From contig CBDDEE010000029.1 in the NCBI GenBank assembly GCA_965226855.1, positions 124,001 through 188,000 of the forward strand: a DNA stretch of 64,000 nt, in the 5' to 3' direction. This stretch comes from JAUXJB01 sp965226855 (lineage in GTDB: Bacteria; Myxococcota_A; UBA9160; SZUA-336). Each line of letters opens with the position of its first letter. Positions within the stretch are counted from its first letter, which is position 1. Below, one piece after another: positions 27,166-36,518 of the stretch. The notes below the pieces were generated by a model. The model saw only the letters and a program-made list of their open reading frames with translations, was not told the origin of the DNA and made no database searches. Position numbers and translations under genes: made by a program.

Positions 27166-27969
27166 TCAGTCGAAGCGGTAGGTGAACGACAGTTCGAAGG
27201 CCCACGCAAAGTCCTCGCTGCCGTACACCTTGATGGAGGGTTTCCCCGACAACGCGATGCGATTGGTCACCTGCTTGCCCACTTCGAGGCCGAGGGTCAT
27301 GGTGTCGTTGCTCGGTCGATCGTCTTCTAGGTCCCAGAGGAAGCCAACGTCGAGCAACGCCCACCACCCTCTCGGCCACTGCGCCAGGAGCACGGGTCGG
27401 AGGCGCAGGATGTTCAGGTCGGCCCTTGAATCCCTCCCCGCGAAGGAGATGAGCTGCTGGTAGATCGCGAGGAAGAAGACGTTCTCGCGGAGCGGCAAAA
27501 AGAGCGCCGCCAGAGGCGCCACCGAATACTTCTCTGTGCCGAGCACCGGGTCGGATGCGGTCGGCAGGAGGAACTCCACTCCGACGAAGGCAGCGGCGCC
27601 TTTGGAGTGGGTCCAGGGACGCCACAGCACCCGCGCGCTCATGTCGCTCACACCGAATTCCGACCGCGCGTTACCAGGGTCGGCGTAGACCAGCGGGACT
27701 TGAAGTCGCAGCGCGACGCTCGGGCTCGGCGCGTAGGTGCCCGAGAACTGCGTCAGCACGATCTCGGTGTCCCTCGGGAGACTCAAGTACCCGGTGCGCA
27801 CGCGGGCCCGCGAGTTGAAGTCCGTGGCCGAGCGACCTGCCGCGATGTTCTCGGCGATTCCCGCGCCGAGAGCCTCCTGCGCCCGAGCGGGCGGAGCGTT
27901 GCCCCACGGCAGTGACAGGACCACGAGAACGATCCATCGAGCAGGCAGTCTGCAATCCAACAGGGACAT
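27166..27969 (-). CDS. Outer-membrane beta-barrel protein (transporter / phenol-degradation MetA-like)
   Basis: 267 residues with a signal peptide (cleavage near PPARAQEA). The mature part is a series of amphipathic strands with turns, ending AWAFELSFTYRFD, a typical barrel end. It resembles the PF13557 group (often labelled transporter or MetA-pathway protein), thought to form small outer-membrane channels. It converges with the lipoprotein gene ending at 27076. Cargo unknown. Confidence 0.75.
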   Translation of the reverse strand: MSLLDCRLPARWIVLVVLSLPWGNAPPARAQEALGAGIAENIAAGRSATDFNSRARVRTGYLSLPRDTEIVLTQFSGTYAPSPSVALRLQVPLVYADPGNARSEFGVSDMSARVLWRPWTHSKGAAAFVGVEFLLPTASDPVLGTEKYSVAPLAALFLPLRENVFFLAIYQQLISFAGRDSRADLNILRLRPVLLAQWPRGWWALLDVGFLWDLEDDRPSNDTMTLGLEVGKQVTNRIALSGKPSIKVYGSEDFAWAFELSFTYRFD

Positions 27970-28162
27970 GACTCTAGAGCGGACACCCAGCGCTGCAACT
28001 TTGGTGTTGCAACGTTCGGATACCGTGGCTCACGTTCGGTGTCGGCGGTTAATCACCGCCCGACGAACAGGTGATCCGAGGAGTGCGTCAGTTCGGTTGC
28101 GAATTCGGCCACCCGAGCTTCGTGAGCTGCGAAGAGCCGCTAAGCAGCGCGGTCTGTCAAGA
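27970..28162. other. Intergenic region
   Basis: Upstream region of the barrel gene. Contains no clear gene; includes CAACTTTGGTGTTGCAACG, a small imperfect inverted repeat just upstream of the barrel start, possibly an operator. Confidence 0.25.
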
Positions 28163-28430
28163 GATGCTTGTATTTCTGCTCAAGTACGGTGCGCTAGCTG
28201 CGGCGCTGATCGCCATCCTCGAAATTGGCCTCTGGCTATTCGGAGCGCCATTCAGGATCTACGCATTCTTCGTACCGCCCTGCAGGATCGTTGCGGGGCT
28301 TTCGGAAGACGTTGTCTCCCGCGTTTCCTTCTTTGGAGACATGGACAAGGAAACGAACGATCCACAAACCAGCAGCTGTTCTACGAGTTCGTCGTTTCGC
28401 TATCGTCCGAGGAACCGCTCGGATCAGTGA
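28163..28430 (+). CDS. Possible small membrane protein
   Basis: About 88 residues from ATG 28163: MLVFLLKYGALAAALIAILE then IGLWLFGAPFRIYAFFVPP forms one long or two short hydrophobic helices, followed by a polar Ser-rich tail. It sits between two tRNA-like fragments. No family is recognised, and it may not be expressed. GC content is lower than in neighbours. Confidence 0.35.
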
Positions 28431-28632
28431 GTGCCGAGATAACCCGCCTGAAACCGTCCGACGAGATTCACACGTCACCCTCGTCGGCCGCGATTTCTGA
28501 ACCCGTGCTCTACCATCCTTTGGGATTCTCGGAGCCGGGCCGGTCAGACCCGGATCACTGGGCCACTGCTTCCCATGTGCTCCCCGGTCAGAGTCGAGCT
28601 GTGGGTGTCGGCGCGTAAGTGGTTGAGATCAT

Positions 28633-28678
28633 GCAGCCGACGAGCGGACTCGAACCGCTGACCTGCTGATTACGAATT
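28633..28678 (-). other. tRNA-Thr(CGU) 3' half, possible attachment site
   Basis: The minus strand reads ATTCGTAATCAGCAGGTC, then a T-arm AGCGGTTCGAGTCCGCT and acceptor CGTCGGCT. This is the anticodon loop (CGT) to the 3' end of a tRNA-Thr. The 5' half, including the 5' anticodon stem strand, is not present. Tyrosine recombinases often cut exactly in this part, so this may be the far attachment site of an integrated element. Confidence 0.6.
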
Positions 28679-29040
28679 CGTCCCGGACGTTGCATCGTGT
28701 TGCGGTCTGTTTGCCTGCGTTCGGAAAATCGGGACTTACGGTATCCTTGGTTTCGCCCTGTTTGCGCCTGTTGCGACCAGTTCGCACACCGTTTCGCACA
28801 CTGCGTTTGAGGACCCGCCCACACCAATTTCTACCCGGAGTGCGCGAGTTTCTTCGAACGTGAGTCGCCCCCGTCTGAGCGGCGGCGTGGATCCCGTCCG
28901 AGCGCACATGCACCCGTGCACACCGTCGTTGTTGGGGGCTTCACCGCTCGTCGCCCGAGTCTGCTGCGCGAGCCTGACCTGGCTGCCCCGGGCCCTCGCC
29001 CCCGACTTTGCACCCAAACAAGTCTCCCCTCCGGGGGATA
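28679..29040. other. Intergenic region beside the tRNA fragment
   Basis: About 360 bp with no convincing gene on either strand. Contains TTGCGCCTGTTGCGACCAG and related pyrimidine-rich repeats just beyond the tRNA fragment. No integrase remnant was recognised. Confidence 0.35.
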
Positions 29041-29345
29041 CGATGGCGTGGCACGCGGGCCACATCATGCGCGAGTTCGACATGTTGGGCCTCGGGCCGG
29101 ACGGGAAGCCCGACCCAAACTACAACGCCACTGGCAGCGGCGTGACTCCAGCCACTACAGCCTACGACCCATCGCAGCCACCGCATCAGATGGAGCTGAC
29201 CCAGAGGGAGCAGGACATCCTCGACGGCAAGAGGGGCGAAGTGCTGGCCAAGGTGATGCGGACCGTCGTCGATCACGGCAACCTCTTCGGCGCGACCAAG
29301 CTTGTCGACCTCGGCGGCGCAGGGCACAGCGCGCTCTTTACCGGT
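29041..29345 (+). pseudogene. Aconitase X, N-terminal fragment
   Basis: From ATG 29041 the frame reads MAWHAGHIMREFDMLGLGP and later MELTQREQDILDGKRGEVLA, KVMRTVVDHGNLFGATKLVD and LGGAGHSAL. The LT-x-x-E-x-x-x-LDG-x-x-G pattern and the HGNLFGATKLV strand match the start of aconitase X (DUF521-type dehydratase) proteins. Homology stops near 29,345, where the opposite-strand sensor fragment begins. Truncated and inactive. Confidence 0.55.
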
Positions 29346-29829
29346 ACGCCGGCGATGGCGCCGGGGCGCGGACTTCGCCCGACCGGCCTCCCCCTCCCTG
29401 TCGGGCGGACCGGAAGGCCTTGCGCATCGCCGACTGCAGCGCGAGGGTACGCTCCGAACCCAGGGACCTGACGTCCTCCTTCCAGCGTTCGATCTGCTCC
29501 AACATCTCGTTGAACGCATCGACCAGGGCGCCGATCTCTTCGTCCGCGACCCTCTCTGCTCGGATCGAGTAGTCCTGGCTCGTCGAGATACGCCTCGCCG
29601 TTTCGACGAGCGCCGTGACGGGCTCGGAGACCATCCGCAGGAGCCGAAGTCCCGGCAGAATGGCGCCCAGGCAGCACGCGAGCAGGATCACGACGGTGAG
29701 CGCGAACAGGTCGCGTTCGATGTCGAGCCAGCCGAGGACGCCAACCGCCAGGACCAGTGAGGCGACGGTCGCCAGCATGCCGGTCTCGATCAGCTGTCGT
29801 CGAATCGGGTTGCGCTGCAAGCGTGTCAA
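29345..29829 (-). pseudogene. Sensor protein with HAMP domain, 5' fragment
   Basis: Starts MTRLQRNPIRRQLIETGMLA, with two membrane segments (about 16-33 and 41-62) that are unusually close. A HAMP domain follows: RMVSEPVTALVETARRISTS ... DEEIGALVDAFNEMLEQIERW, and the first turn of a signalling helix SLGSERTLALQSAMRKA. The periplasmic sensor domain normally found between the membrane segments appears deleted. The kinase or cyclase output part is missing beyond about 29,350, where the aconitase X fragment abuts. Confidence 0.6.
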
Positions 29830-30050
29830 GGCGGCGACTTCCGGACGTCAGTTGACCTCTACGTGATCGGGCAGATGCCGCCTACAGTTGACCGACGGCA
29901 CACGCCGCCAAGTGGGCCCAGATGAAAACACTCTGGCCGTTGAGCGACGCCAGTCGCTGCTCGACCTTTGGTTCTGGGTTCCTCATACTGCTCGCACTTG
30001 ATCCACACCAACCTCGAAAAGCGCCTCGTCCCCCGCTGGAGGCAGAGCGG

Positions 30051-30935
30051 GTGAGCCCCCGTGTCAGTATCGGTATGCCCGTCTACAATGGCGCTCCCTT
30101 CCTCGCCGAGACGCTCGATAGCTGGCTCGCGCAGGACATGCAGGACTTCGAGCTCATCGTCTCAGACAACGCCTCGACCGACGATACGCCGCGCATCCTC
30201 GAAGAGTACTCCCGCCGCGACGAACGCCTCCGGATCCAGCGGCGCAGCGAGAACGTCATCGCATGGGAGAACTTCAACGGCTTGGTCCACCATGCGTCGG
30301 CCCCCCTGTTCGCGTGGGCCGCCTGCGACGACCTGCGCCACCCGAGCTACCTCGGCCAGCTCTCGGAGGTACTCGACGGCGATCCGGACGCCGTCCTCGC
30401 CTACGCCCATACGGTGGTCTTCGGCGACCCCACCCGCGAGCGCCGGCGAGCCAAGCGAGCAGCCACGCCGGGCCTCGAAGACAGGAAGATCGACCGCTTG
30501 ATCTCCCTACTCCGCACCAAGGAGTGGTACCTGATCTACGGCCTGATCCGCAGCGAGCTGCTCCGCCGAACGCGCCTCTTCGTCTGGCCCATGGGCTTCA
30601 ACGCCGACGTCGGCCTCTGCCTCGAGCTCGCCACCCTCGGCCGCTTCGTCCACGTGGCCGAAGACCTGGTTTCCTTTCGCCTCCATCCCAAATCCATGAG
30701 CGTCGACCCGGACGAGCCGACCCGTACCCACCCCGGGCGTCGCCTCGACGAAGCCGCGCTCAAGTTCACCGCCGGCCTCGACCTCGACCCCCGCGAGCGC
30801 AAGCACTTCATGCGCCAGCTCCGGGTGTGGTGCCGCAAAGCGCAGAAGCCCCGTCGGTCCCACTGGAAGAGCGCGGGCTTCCGATCCGTTTACGTGAAGA
30901 CCTCCCAGGCCTTCATCGATCTGCTCCGACCCTGA
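30051..30935 (+). CDS. Family 2 glycosyltransferase
   Basis: About 294 residues from GTG 30051 (GGAGGCAG upstream). The start VSIGMPVYNGAPFLAETLDS and LIVSDNASTDDTPRILEEYS are the classic GT-A nucleotide-sugar fold; the DxD-like site is FAWAACDDLRHPSYL (about 82-96). The C-terminal half ends VKTSQAFIDLLRP and has no membrane helix. It transfers a sugar to an envelope polysaccharide or lipid, donor unknown. It stands alone with no other polysaccharide genes, so it may be an orphan of a larger cluster. Confidence 0.88.
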   Translation: MSPRVSIGMPVYNGAPFLAETLDSWLAQDMQDFELIVSDNASTDDTPRILEEYSRRDERLRIQRRSENVIAWENFNGLVHHASAPLFAWAACDDLRHPSYLGQLSEVLDGDPDAVLAYAHTVVFGDPTRERRRAKRAATPGLEDRKIDRLISLLRTKEWYLIYGLIRSELLRRTRLFVWPMGFNADVGLCLELATLGRFVHVAEDLVSFRLHPKSMSVDPDEPTRTHPGRRLDEAALKFTAGLDLDPRERKHFMRQLRVWCRKAQKPRRSHWKSAGFRSVYVKTSQAFIDLLRP

Positions 30936-31007
30936 GGTCAGTCCCTCCAGTAGATCTCGCGACTGCGAGCGACCCCCCGACGGCGATCAACAGGTTGACT
31001 CCCAGGC

Positions 31008-31290
31008 TCAGCACACCGGTGTGAAATCCGTAGACTTGCACGAGAATGCGACGAGCCGGTCGTGTCCGCAGGCCACGCAGCGAAGGCGCACGAAGCCATA
31101 GCACAGCAAGCCACACTCGAGGTAGGCGCGCAGCTCACGCTCTACGAAACGGGGGACCGGGCGCTCCCGCTCCTGGGCGTGCGCGAGGAATATCTCGATG
31201 TGCTCGCGGAGGACGGTATGGAGCACGCCGTGCTCGGTTTGCGCCGCGAGCGGTCGCACTCCGCCGGTGGGCTCGGACGAAGAGGGGGCT
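31008..31290 (-). pseudogene. IS91 family transposase, zinc-binding N-terminal fragment
   Basis: The minus strand reads VLHTVLREHIEIFLAHAQER, RPVPRFVERELRAYLECGLL and LRCVACGHDRLVAFSCK, the N-terminal zinc-binding domain of IS91-type transposases with its Cys pairs. After SCKS the sequence diverges and stops at 31008, so the catalytic part is missing. On its left it abuts a membrane-helix-like stretch (LSLGVNLLIAVGGSLAVARS) that may be the end of another broken gene. Confidence 0.6.
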
Positions 31291-31467
31291 TGGGAGACAT
31301 GCTGGCGGCGCAATGCGAAGCCGATGCCCACGCTGGCACCCTCTTCGGCGTTGGAGAGGCGGTCCGAGCGGTGCATGTTCACTCTCGTACACATCCCCGT
31401 GGCGACGCGGGCTCACGAGAGGATCGACGATGGGCCAGATGGGCACATCCCACTCGCTGGATTCCGT

Positions 31468-32130
31468 TCATACCGTGTTTGGAGGCGAGAGATTCTGGGT
31501 GGCCTCGATGCCCTTCCAGCGCAGCAGGTCTGGCGTCAGCCCCTCGGACACGATCCGCTGGAAGTCCACTATGCCCTGGGCCTCGATGGCCTTGCGCGCT
31601 GCCTCCTGGCGTTCCCGTTCGAGGGTAAAAACCATCTTCTCGGCCCGCTGCTCTTCCTCGAGCTTCTCGGAGATCGCGATGCGGAGCCTCTCGGGGAGCT
31701 CGACATTCCGGATCAGGATGGCCTCGACGACGACGTGCCGGCCCGTGAGCGCGCTCTCGATCCCCTGGATGATGTTGGTCTCGACCGCCTGTCGCTTCGT
31801 GGAGTAGATCTCCTCGGGTGTGAATTGGCCCACGATCTTGTGAATCTCGCTGCGGATGGTGGGGTTGATGATCTTGGCGTAGTAGCCCGGCCCGATATTC
31901 TGGTGCAGGGCGGGAAGCTCTGCGCCCTGCGGCCGAAAGCGGATCGAGATGTCGAGGCCGACCGAGAGCCCGTTGCTGGCCAGGACGGTGAGTCGTTCGG
32001 GCCCGTCCTGGACGCGAACGTCGTAGATGTACATCGTGTCCCAGGGCCAGAGGACGTGAATCCCCTCCCCGAAGAAGTCACTCTGCGTGCCCCCCCAGAG
32101 CTTGAAGAGCACACCCTGGGCAGGGCTGCC
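31468..32130 (-). pseudogene. SPFH/prohibitin-domain protein, truncated at both ends
   Basis: The core is clear: GGTQSDFFGEGIHVLWPWDT, MYIYDVRVQDGPERLTVLAS, then NPTIRSEIHKIVGQFTPEEI, IESALTGRHVVVEAILIRNV and a Glu/Arg-rich coiled coil EKLEEEQRAEKMVFTLERER. Upstream of about 32,130 the membrane anchor is missing and the frame runs into the opposite-strand VOC gene region. The end ATQNLSPPNTV lacks the normal GLPLIL tail. Membrane-microdomain or protease-associated protein in life; here a fragment. Confidence 0.72.
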
Positions 32131-32224
32131 ACACCCGCACGCCGATCGACCCCGTGCGCTAGGGGCGACAGCTGGCGAATCGGAGTATGCTCCGGGCTCA
32201 CGAGCCCAGATAGGAGTACCCCCC

Positions 32225-32602
32225 TTGCTCGCATACTCTACGATCGGAACAACGGACATGGCCCGGGCGGTCGCGTTCTACGACGCACTGCTCGCCGAGG
32301 TCGGCGCCAAGCAGCTCTTCGGAATGGACCGCATCAAGTTCTACGGAACCTCGACGGACGAGTCCATGCTCGCCCTGTGCATCCCCCACGACGAGAAGCC
32401 CCACGAGCGGGGCAACGGCCAGATGGTCGCGATTCCCGGAGGTTCAAGGGAAGGCGTCGACAAGATGTACGCGAAGGCACTCGAGCTGGGTGCCACCGAC
32501 GAAGGGCCGCCCGGAGAGCGGATCCCGAATGTGTTTTACGGGGCCTACGTCCGCGACCTGGACGGCAACAAGCTCTGCTTCATGGAGATGACGTTCGGCT
32601 GA
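32225..32602 (+). CDS. VOC (glyoxalase/dioxygenase superfamily) protein
   Basis: 125 residues from TTG 32225, chosen because AGGAG lies about 7 bases upstream and the family starts M-L-x-Y-x-T-I-G-T. Two beta-alpha-beta modules are present: AYSTIGTTDMARAVAFYDAL and KALELGATDEGPPGERIPNV, ending FYGAYVRDLDGNKLCFMEM with the conserved metal-site Glu. Such proteins act in isomerisation, ring cleavage or antibiotic resistance; the substrate is unknown. The open frame reaches upstream to 32087 but without homology. Confidence 0.85.
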   Translation: MLAYSTIGTTDMARAVAFYDALLAEVGAKQLFGMDRIKFYGTSTDESMLALCIPHDEKPHERGNGQMVAIPGGSREGVDKMYAKALELGATDEGPPGERIPNVFYGAYVRDLDGNKLCFMEMTFG

Positions 32603-32848
32603 GGCTGGCGAACCTCTGACATCGCCGGCGGCGCAGAACGCGTCGCTGGCGCCGGTCAAGACGTCATGGCAACCATCCATCTTCACAATCCCAACGTAAA
32701 GGATGTGCCCGGACTTCTGTAAATCATCAACCCGACCGTTCACCCCGTGGCGGGCTCGCCCGTGGAGCTGGGCGACTCAATGACGTAAGCTCTCATCAAC
32801 GTGATCGAGCAGGAAGTGATCGTAGTGACGGCCTTGAAGAGGTGTCTG
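32603..32848. promoter_or_regulatory. Intergenic region before the CMD-like gene
   Basis: 245 bp; no gene seen. Should hold the promoter of the exported carboxymuconolactone-decarboxylase-like gene; AAGAGGTG is the ribosome site before ATG 32849. Confidence 0.3.
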
Positions 32849-33481
32849 ATGAAGCGATTCACCGTGTGCATGATTCTGGCGCTCGTCGGCGGAGTGCTTA
32901 CCGCCCCCCCACTGGCCGTTGCGCAACAGAGAGATCCGCTGCCTCGGGTGGAGCCGCACCAGCGGCTCACGGGACCGAGAATCGATGCGACCGCCGATTC
33001 GGAAGGCCTGGTTCCACTGCGCGCCTTCTGCCCCGAAGACTGGGACACCTGTCGCAAGTATTGGGATTACACGGTCAACTTCGTGCAGAACAACACGATT
33101 CCGACTCGCGAGAGGGAGCTCCTCATTCTTCGCACCGCTTGGCTGTCGCGGGGCAACTACATCTGGGGACGTCACGACGCCATCGGACAGGATGCCGGGC
33201 TTTCGGAAGAAGAGATTGTGAGGATCACGGTCGGCCCCGACGCGGCCGGGTGGAGCGGTTTTGACTCGACGCTGCTCCGCGCGGCGGACGAGCTTCACCG
33301 GAGCCGCTTCATTTCCGAGGCGACCTGGAACGTCCTGGCCGAGCGCTACTCTGAGAGCGAGCTGACCGAGGTCGTTCTGATCGTCGGGAACTATACGCAG
33401 CTCGCGATGTTCCAGAACACGCTGGGAGTACAGCTACCCGCCGGCTTCGCTGGGTTGCCCGAAGGGCCTGCTTCCCAATAA
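32849..33481 (+). CDS. Exported carboxymuconolactone decarboxylase-like protein
   Basis: 210 residues with a signal peptide (MKRFTVCMILALVGGVLTAP, cleavage near AVAQ). The all-helical CMD/AhpD fold follows: TVNFVQNNTIPTRERELLIL, RTAWLSRGNYIWGRHDAIGQ and SGLSEEE-type helix DAGLSEEEIVRITVG. The two-Cys AhpD motif is absent (NYIWGRH replaces ExxCxxC), so a simple peroxidase role is unlikely. Secreted CMD-like proteins are common in environmental proteobacteria and largely uncharacterised. Confidence 0.83.
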   Translation: MKRFTVCMILALVGGVLTAPPLAVAQQRDPLPRVEPHQRLTGPRIDATADSEGLVPLRAFCPEDWDTCRKYWDYTVNFVQNNTIPTRERELLILRTAWLSRGNYIWGRHDAIGQDAGLSEEEIVRITVGPDAAGWSGFDSTLLRAADELHRSRFISEATWNVLAERYSESELTEVVLIVGNYTQLAMFQNTLGVQLPAGFAGLPEGPASQ

Positions 33482-33791
33482 GCCCGAGCCCGCGACGGTG
33501 ATGACTGTCCGCAACAGCCCCGTCGTGGAATGAAGCCGGGTGACGTGGGCCTCCTGACCGAGCGCGTAGGCCAACACAGGAAGGGTGGAACGTGGCAGGG
33601 ACGTGCACCACGGACGGCATCACGGTCCGCGTAGCCGCGGGGTAGCTTGTCTGCGATGAGCCTCCGTAGGGCACGACACCGCCACGTTCATGACCTCCGG
33701 AAAGCCGAGCGGCTGGGTCACTGTGACGGCATGTCGGCGAGTATTTGGCAGATCGATCCCGATGCCTAAGGCCGCCAGCCGCGCCCCGGGC
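33482..33791. other. Intergenic region, no gene seen
   Basis: About 310 bp between the CMD-like gene and IS-A copy 3. GC-rich, no supported gene on either strand and no recognised repeat. Confidence 0.4.
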
Positions 33792-33795
33792 CCTA

Positions 33796-34440
33796 GCAGG
33801 CTGCTGAAAAAACTCCTCATCGAAGGGTACCTTTGAGGGAAGCCCCAAGGGGGAGATGTGAGAGGACCGCAGACGCTCCAGGGTGGGATCTTCAGCTACG
33901 TATCGCTGGAGTCCCGGATTCCCGAGGACCATCCGCTTCGAGCGATCCGGCGACTGGTGGACGCGGCGCTGGAGCAGCTGTCGCGACGCTTCGATGGTAT
34001 CTACGCCAAAGGGGTCGGCCGACCGTCGGTCCCGCCGGAGCAGCTGTTGCGGGCGCTGCTGTTGCAGGTGCTGTACACGATCCGGAGCGAGCGCCAGCTG
34101 ATCGAGCAGATCGACTACAACCTGCTCTACCGCTGGTTCGTGGGCCTGGAGCTGGACGATGAGGTGTTCAGCGCGACGGTGTTCACCAAGAATCGGGAAC
34201 GGCTGCTGAAGGGCGAGATCGCTCAGCATTTCTTCGAGGCGGTGCTGGCGCAGGCGGAGTCGGAGGGGTTGGTGTCATCGGAGCACTTCACGGTGGACGG
34301 GACGCTGATCGAGGCGTGGGCGAGCCAGAAGAGCTTCGTGCGCAAGGACGAGAAGCGCAGGGACGATGACGACCCGGGCAACCCGACGGTCAACTTCCGG
34401 GGCGAGAAGCGGAGCAACCAGACGCATGCGTCGAGGACGG
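33796..34440 (+). mobile_element. IS-A copy 3, left arm (IS5 family, truncated)
   Basis: Starts after CTAG (33792-33795) with the CAGGCTGCTGAAAAAACTCC end seen in copies 1 and 2, and follows them closely to about 34,440. Orientation is opposite to copies 1 and 2. Beyond that point it turns into the fold-back region. Confidence 0.85.
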
Positions 34441-34469
34441 ACCTCCGGACACCCGACTTGCGGGGATGA
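33858..34469 (+). pseudogene. IS5 family transposase, N-terminal 195 residues (IS-A copy 3)
   Basis: Identical to the intact IS-A transposase from GTG 33858 to about residue 193 (KRSNQTHASRTD), including the first catalytic Asp in FTVDGTLIEAW. It then ends in the altered tail LRTPDLRG and a stop. The second Asp and the Glu are missing, so it is inactive. Confidence 0.88.
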
Positions 34470-35211
34470 GCGCTGGCTCAGGGCGCTCGTAGCCCGGGTG
34501 TCCTGTGGTCACTTCGATGACGGAGATCGCGCTTCGGCCTGGTGGTGGCGTCGAAGTTCTGTGCCAGGCGTGCGGGGTAACGCTCCAGGCCCGAAGCCGC
34601 TCTGCGACAAAGCTGCTTGGCGTCTGTAGCCCTTGTCTCCAGCCAGGGTGATCCTGGCTGGAGACAAGCCCCCCAGACGCCAAGCACCATCTCGAGCAGC
34701 CGCTTCGCGCCTGGAGCGTTACCCCGCACGCCTGGCAGTGAGCTTCGCCGCCACCACCAGGCCGTTGCGCGTTCTCCGTCATCGACGTGTCCACAGGATA
34801 CGCGAGCTACGCGCGCCCTGAGCCAGCGCTCATCCCCGCCAGTCGGGCGTCCGGAGGTCCGTCCTCGACTGCATGAAGTCTGGTTGCTCCGCTTGATCGC
34901 CCCGGAAGTTGACCGTCGGGTTGCACCGGGTCGTCATCGGATCCCTGTCGGCTTCTCGTCCTTGCGCACGAAGCTCTCACTGGCTGCGGCCCACAACCTC
35001 GATCAGCGTATCCGTCCACCTGTTGAAGTGCTCCGATGAGCACCATGACCCCTCAAGATCTACCGCCTGCGACACAGCACCGCCTCGTACCGGAAATGCT
35101 GAGCGATCCCTCGCCCTGCTCAGCAGGCCGTTCCCGATTCAGAGGTGAACACCGTCGCGCTGAACACCTCATCGTCCAGCTCCAGGCCCACGAACCAGCG
35201 GTAGAGCAGCT
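34437..35211. repeat. Fold-back (imperfect palindrome) of scrambled IS-A sequence
   Basis: From about 34,490 the sequence is IS-A in the reverse orientation, with small insertions and deletions every 10-15 bases. A centre at about 34,652 is CTTGTCTCCAGCCAGG, GTGAT, CCTGGCTGGAGACAAG. Further pairs are symmetric about it: 34,562-34,595 with 34,708-34,742, and 34,437-34,490 with 34,814-34,867. The paired arms share changes that no intact IS-A has, such as GAGCGCTGGCTCAGGG. The right part (34,870-35,211) follows the IS-A gene back to its N-terminal coding region. Confidence 0.75.
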
Positions 35212-36518
35212 AGGAGAGTGACCCAAGATTCGGGTGGGCGGAGGTGATTGTAGCGAGGGCCCCCAACTGGACGTGGAGCGATGTACGGGCCAACGGGGGT
35301 CCGAGGTAGCCGGTAGATGTCGATCTACACAGATATGCGTCAGATCCAGGGCCTGACGTGCGCGAAACGGGTCCGCACCCGCCCGATCACGCCATCTGCG
35401 CTCGGCAGAGCGCCATCACGTTGAAGCCCGAGCACACCAGGTCCCACTCTCCCCGTCACCTTCTCCTGGCCGCGCAGCATGAAGCGCCGAAACCGCTGTC
35501 GTGCCTTGATCTCGGCAAACGGCCGCTCCGCCTGGGTCTTCCGCTGCGCGTAGCGTTGCTGGGCCCAGGGCAGTCGTAAGATCCGGTGCATCCGCTGCGC
35601 CCGGGCTCCCTTGGGCCAGCGGGACGACTTCCGCCCGCGGACCGCGATCAACGCCTGTTGTCCCCGCCGTTCCAACGCCTTCAGGTTCGACTCGCTCAGG
35701 TACCCGTTGTCGGCCAGCAGAATCTCCGCTCGCTGACTCGTGTTCGTCTCGATTGCCTCGACCATGGGCTCCAACTGCTCGTAGTCATTGGCCTTCTCTG
35801 TCAGCTCGTTCGCCACGATCAGGCCGTCCTCACTCGTCGCCAGCTGCGCGTTGTAGCAGTACTGCAAGGATCCCTCGGTCTTCATCATGTTCGCTTCGGG
35901 GTCCGCGAAGCTCTTCTGGTGCTTCGCTTCGAGCTTCTCCCCCTTCTCCCGCTCCAGCTGCTCCCGGGCCGCTCGGATCCGCTCCCGTCGTCGCTCGCGC
36001 AGCTGTAGCTCTTCTGGAAGCCCACCTCCGCCATCGTCGTCCCCGTGCTCTTGCTCTTCCGCAGCGTTGAGCTCGTCCATCTGCGCCACGATCTGCTCGA
36101 TCTCGTCGCTCAGCTGATCCTCCGCCTCCAGCATCCGCGCGTGGCTCATCGCCTTGGACCGCGACGTGTTCGCCCGGATCTTCGTGCCGTCTACCGCCAC
36201 CTGCCCGAGCTTCACAAGCCCCATCGCCTGCGCCACCTTCAGCGTCTGCAAGAACACCTCTCGGAAGTCCCTGTGGTGACGGTCCCGGAATCGGTTGATC
36301 GTCCGGAAGTTCGGTCGTAGCCCAGCCGCGAGGTAGCGAAACCGCAGGTCGTAGTGCAGCCGTCGCGCAAGCTCCCGCCCGCTGTACACGCCCACGACCG
36401 CCCCCAGAAGCCACAGCTTCAACAGCATCCGAGGCGGGAAGGCTCGCTCTCCACGCCGGCGATACCGCTTCTCGAACCGCCGCAGATCCAGCGACTCCAC
36501 CAAATCGTCGATGAACAG
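35212..36518 (-). mobile_element. IS-B copy 2, IS1182 family, truncated
   Basis: Begins with the terminal repeat AGGAGAGTGACCCAAG, as at 10994, preceded by CTAG overlap. It is the same element as 9553-10994 in reverse orientation but is cut at 36,518, where an IS256-type end begins. Confidence 0.85.
35387..36518 (-). pseudogene. IS1182 family transposase, N-terminally truncated and frameshifted (IS-B copy 2)
   Basis: Matches the intact IS-B transposase but lacks the first 30 or so residues, removed by the IS256 junction. Near 35,460 an extra G (GGGG against GGG in copy 1) shifts the frame after RGQEKVTG, replacing the normal end EWDLVCSGFNVMALCRAQ. The catalytic residues are still encoded, but the protein could not be made as written. 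Confidence 0.87.

Noticed and set aside
32849..33481. AhpD-type peroxidase
   Set aside because: The two catalytic cysteines are absent.
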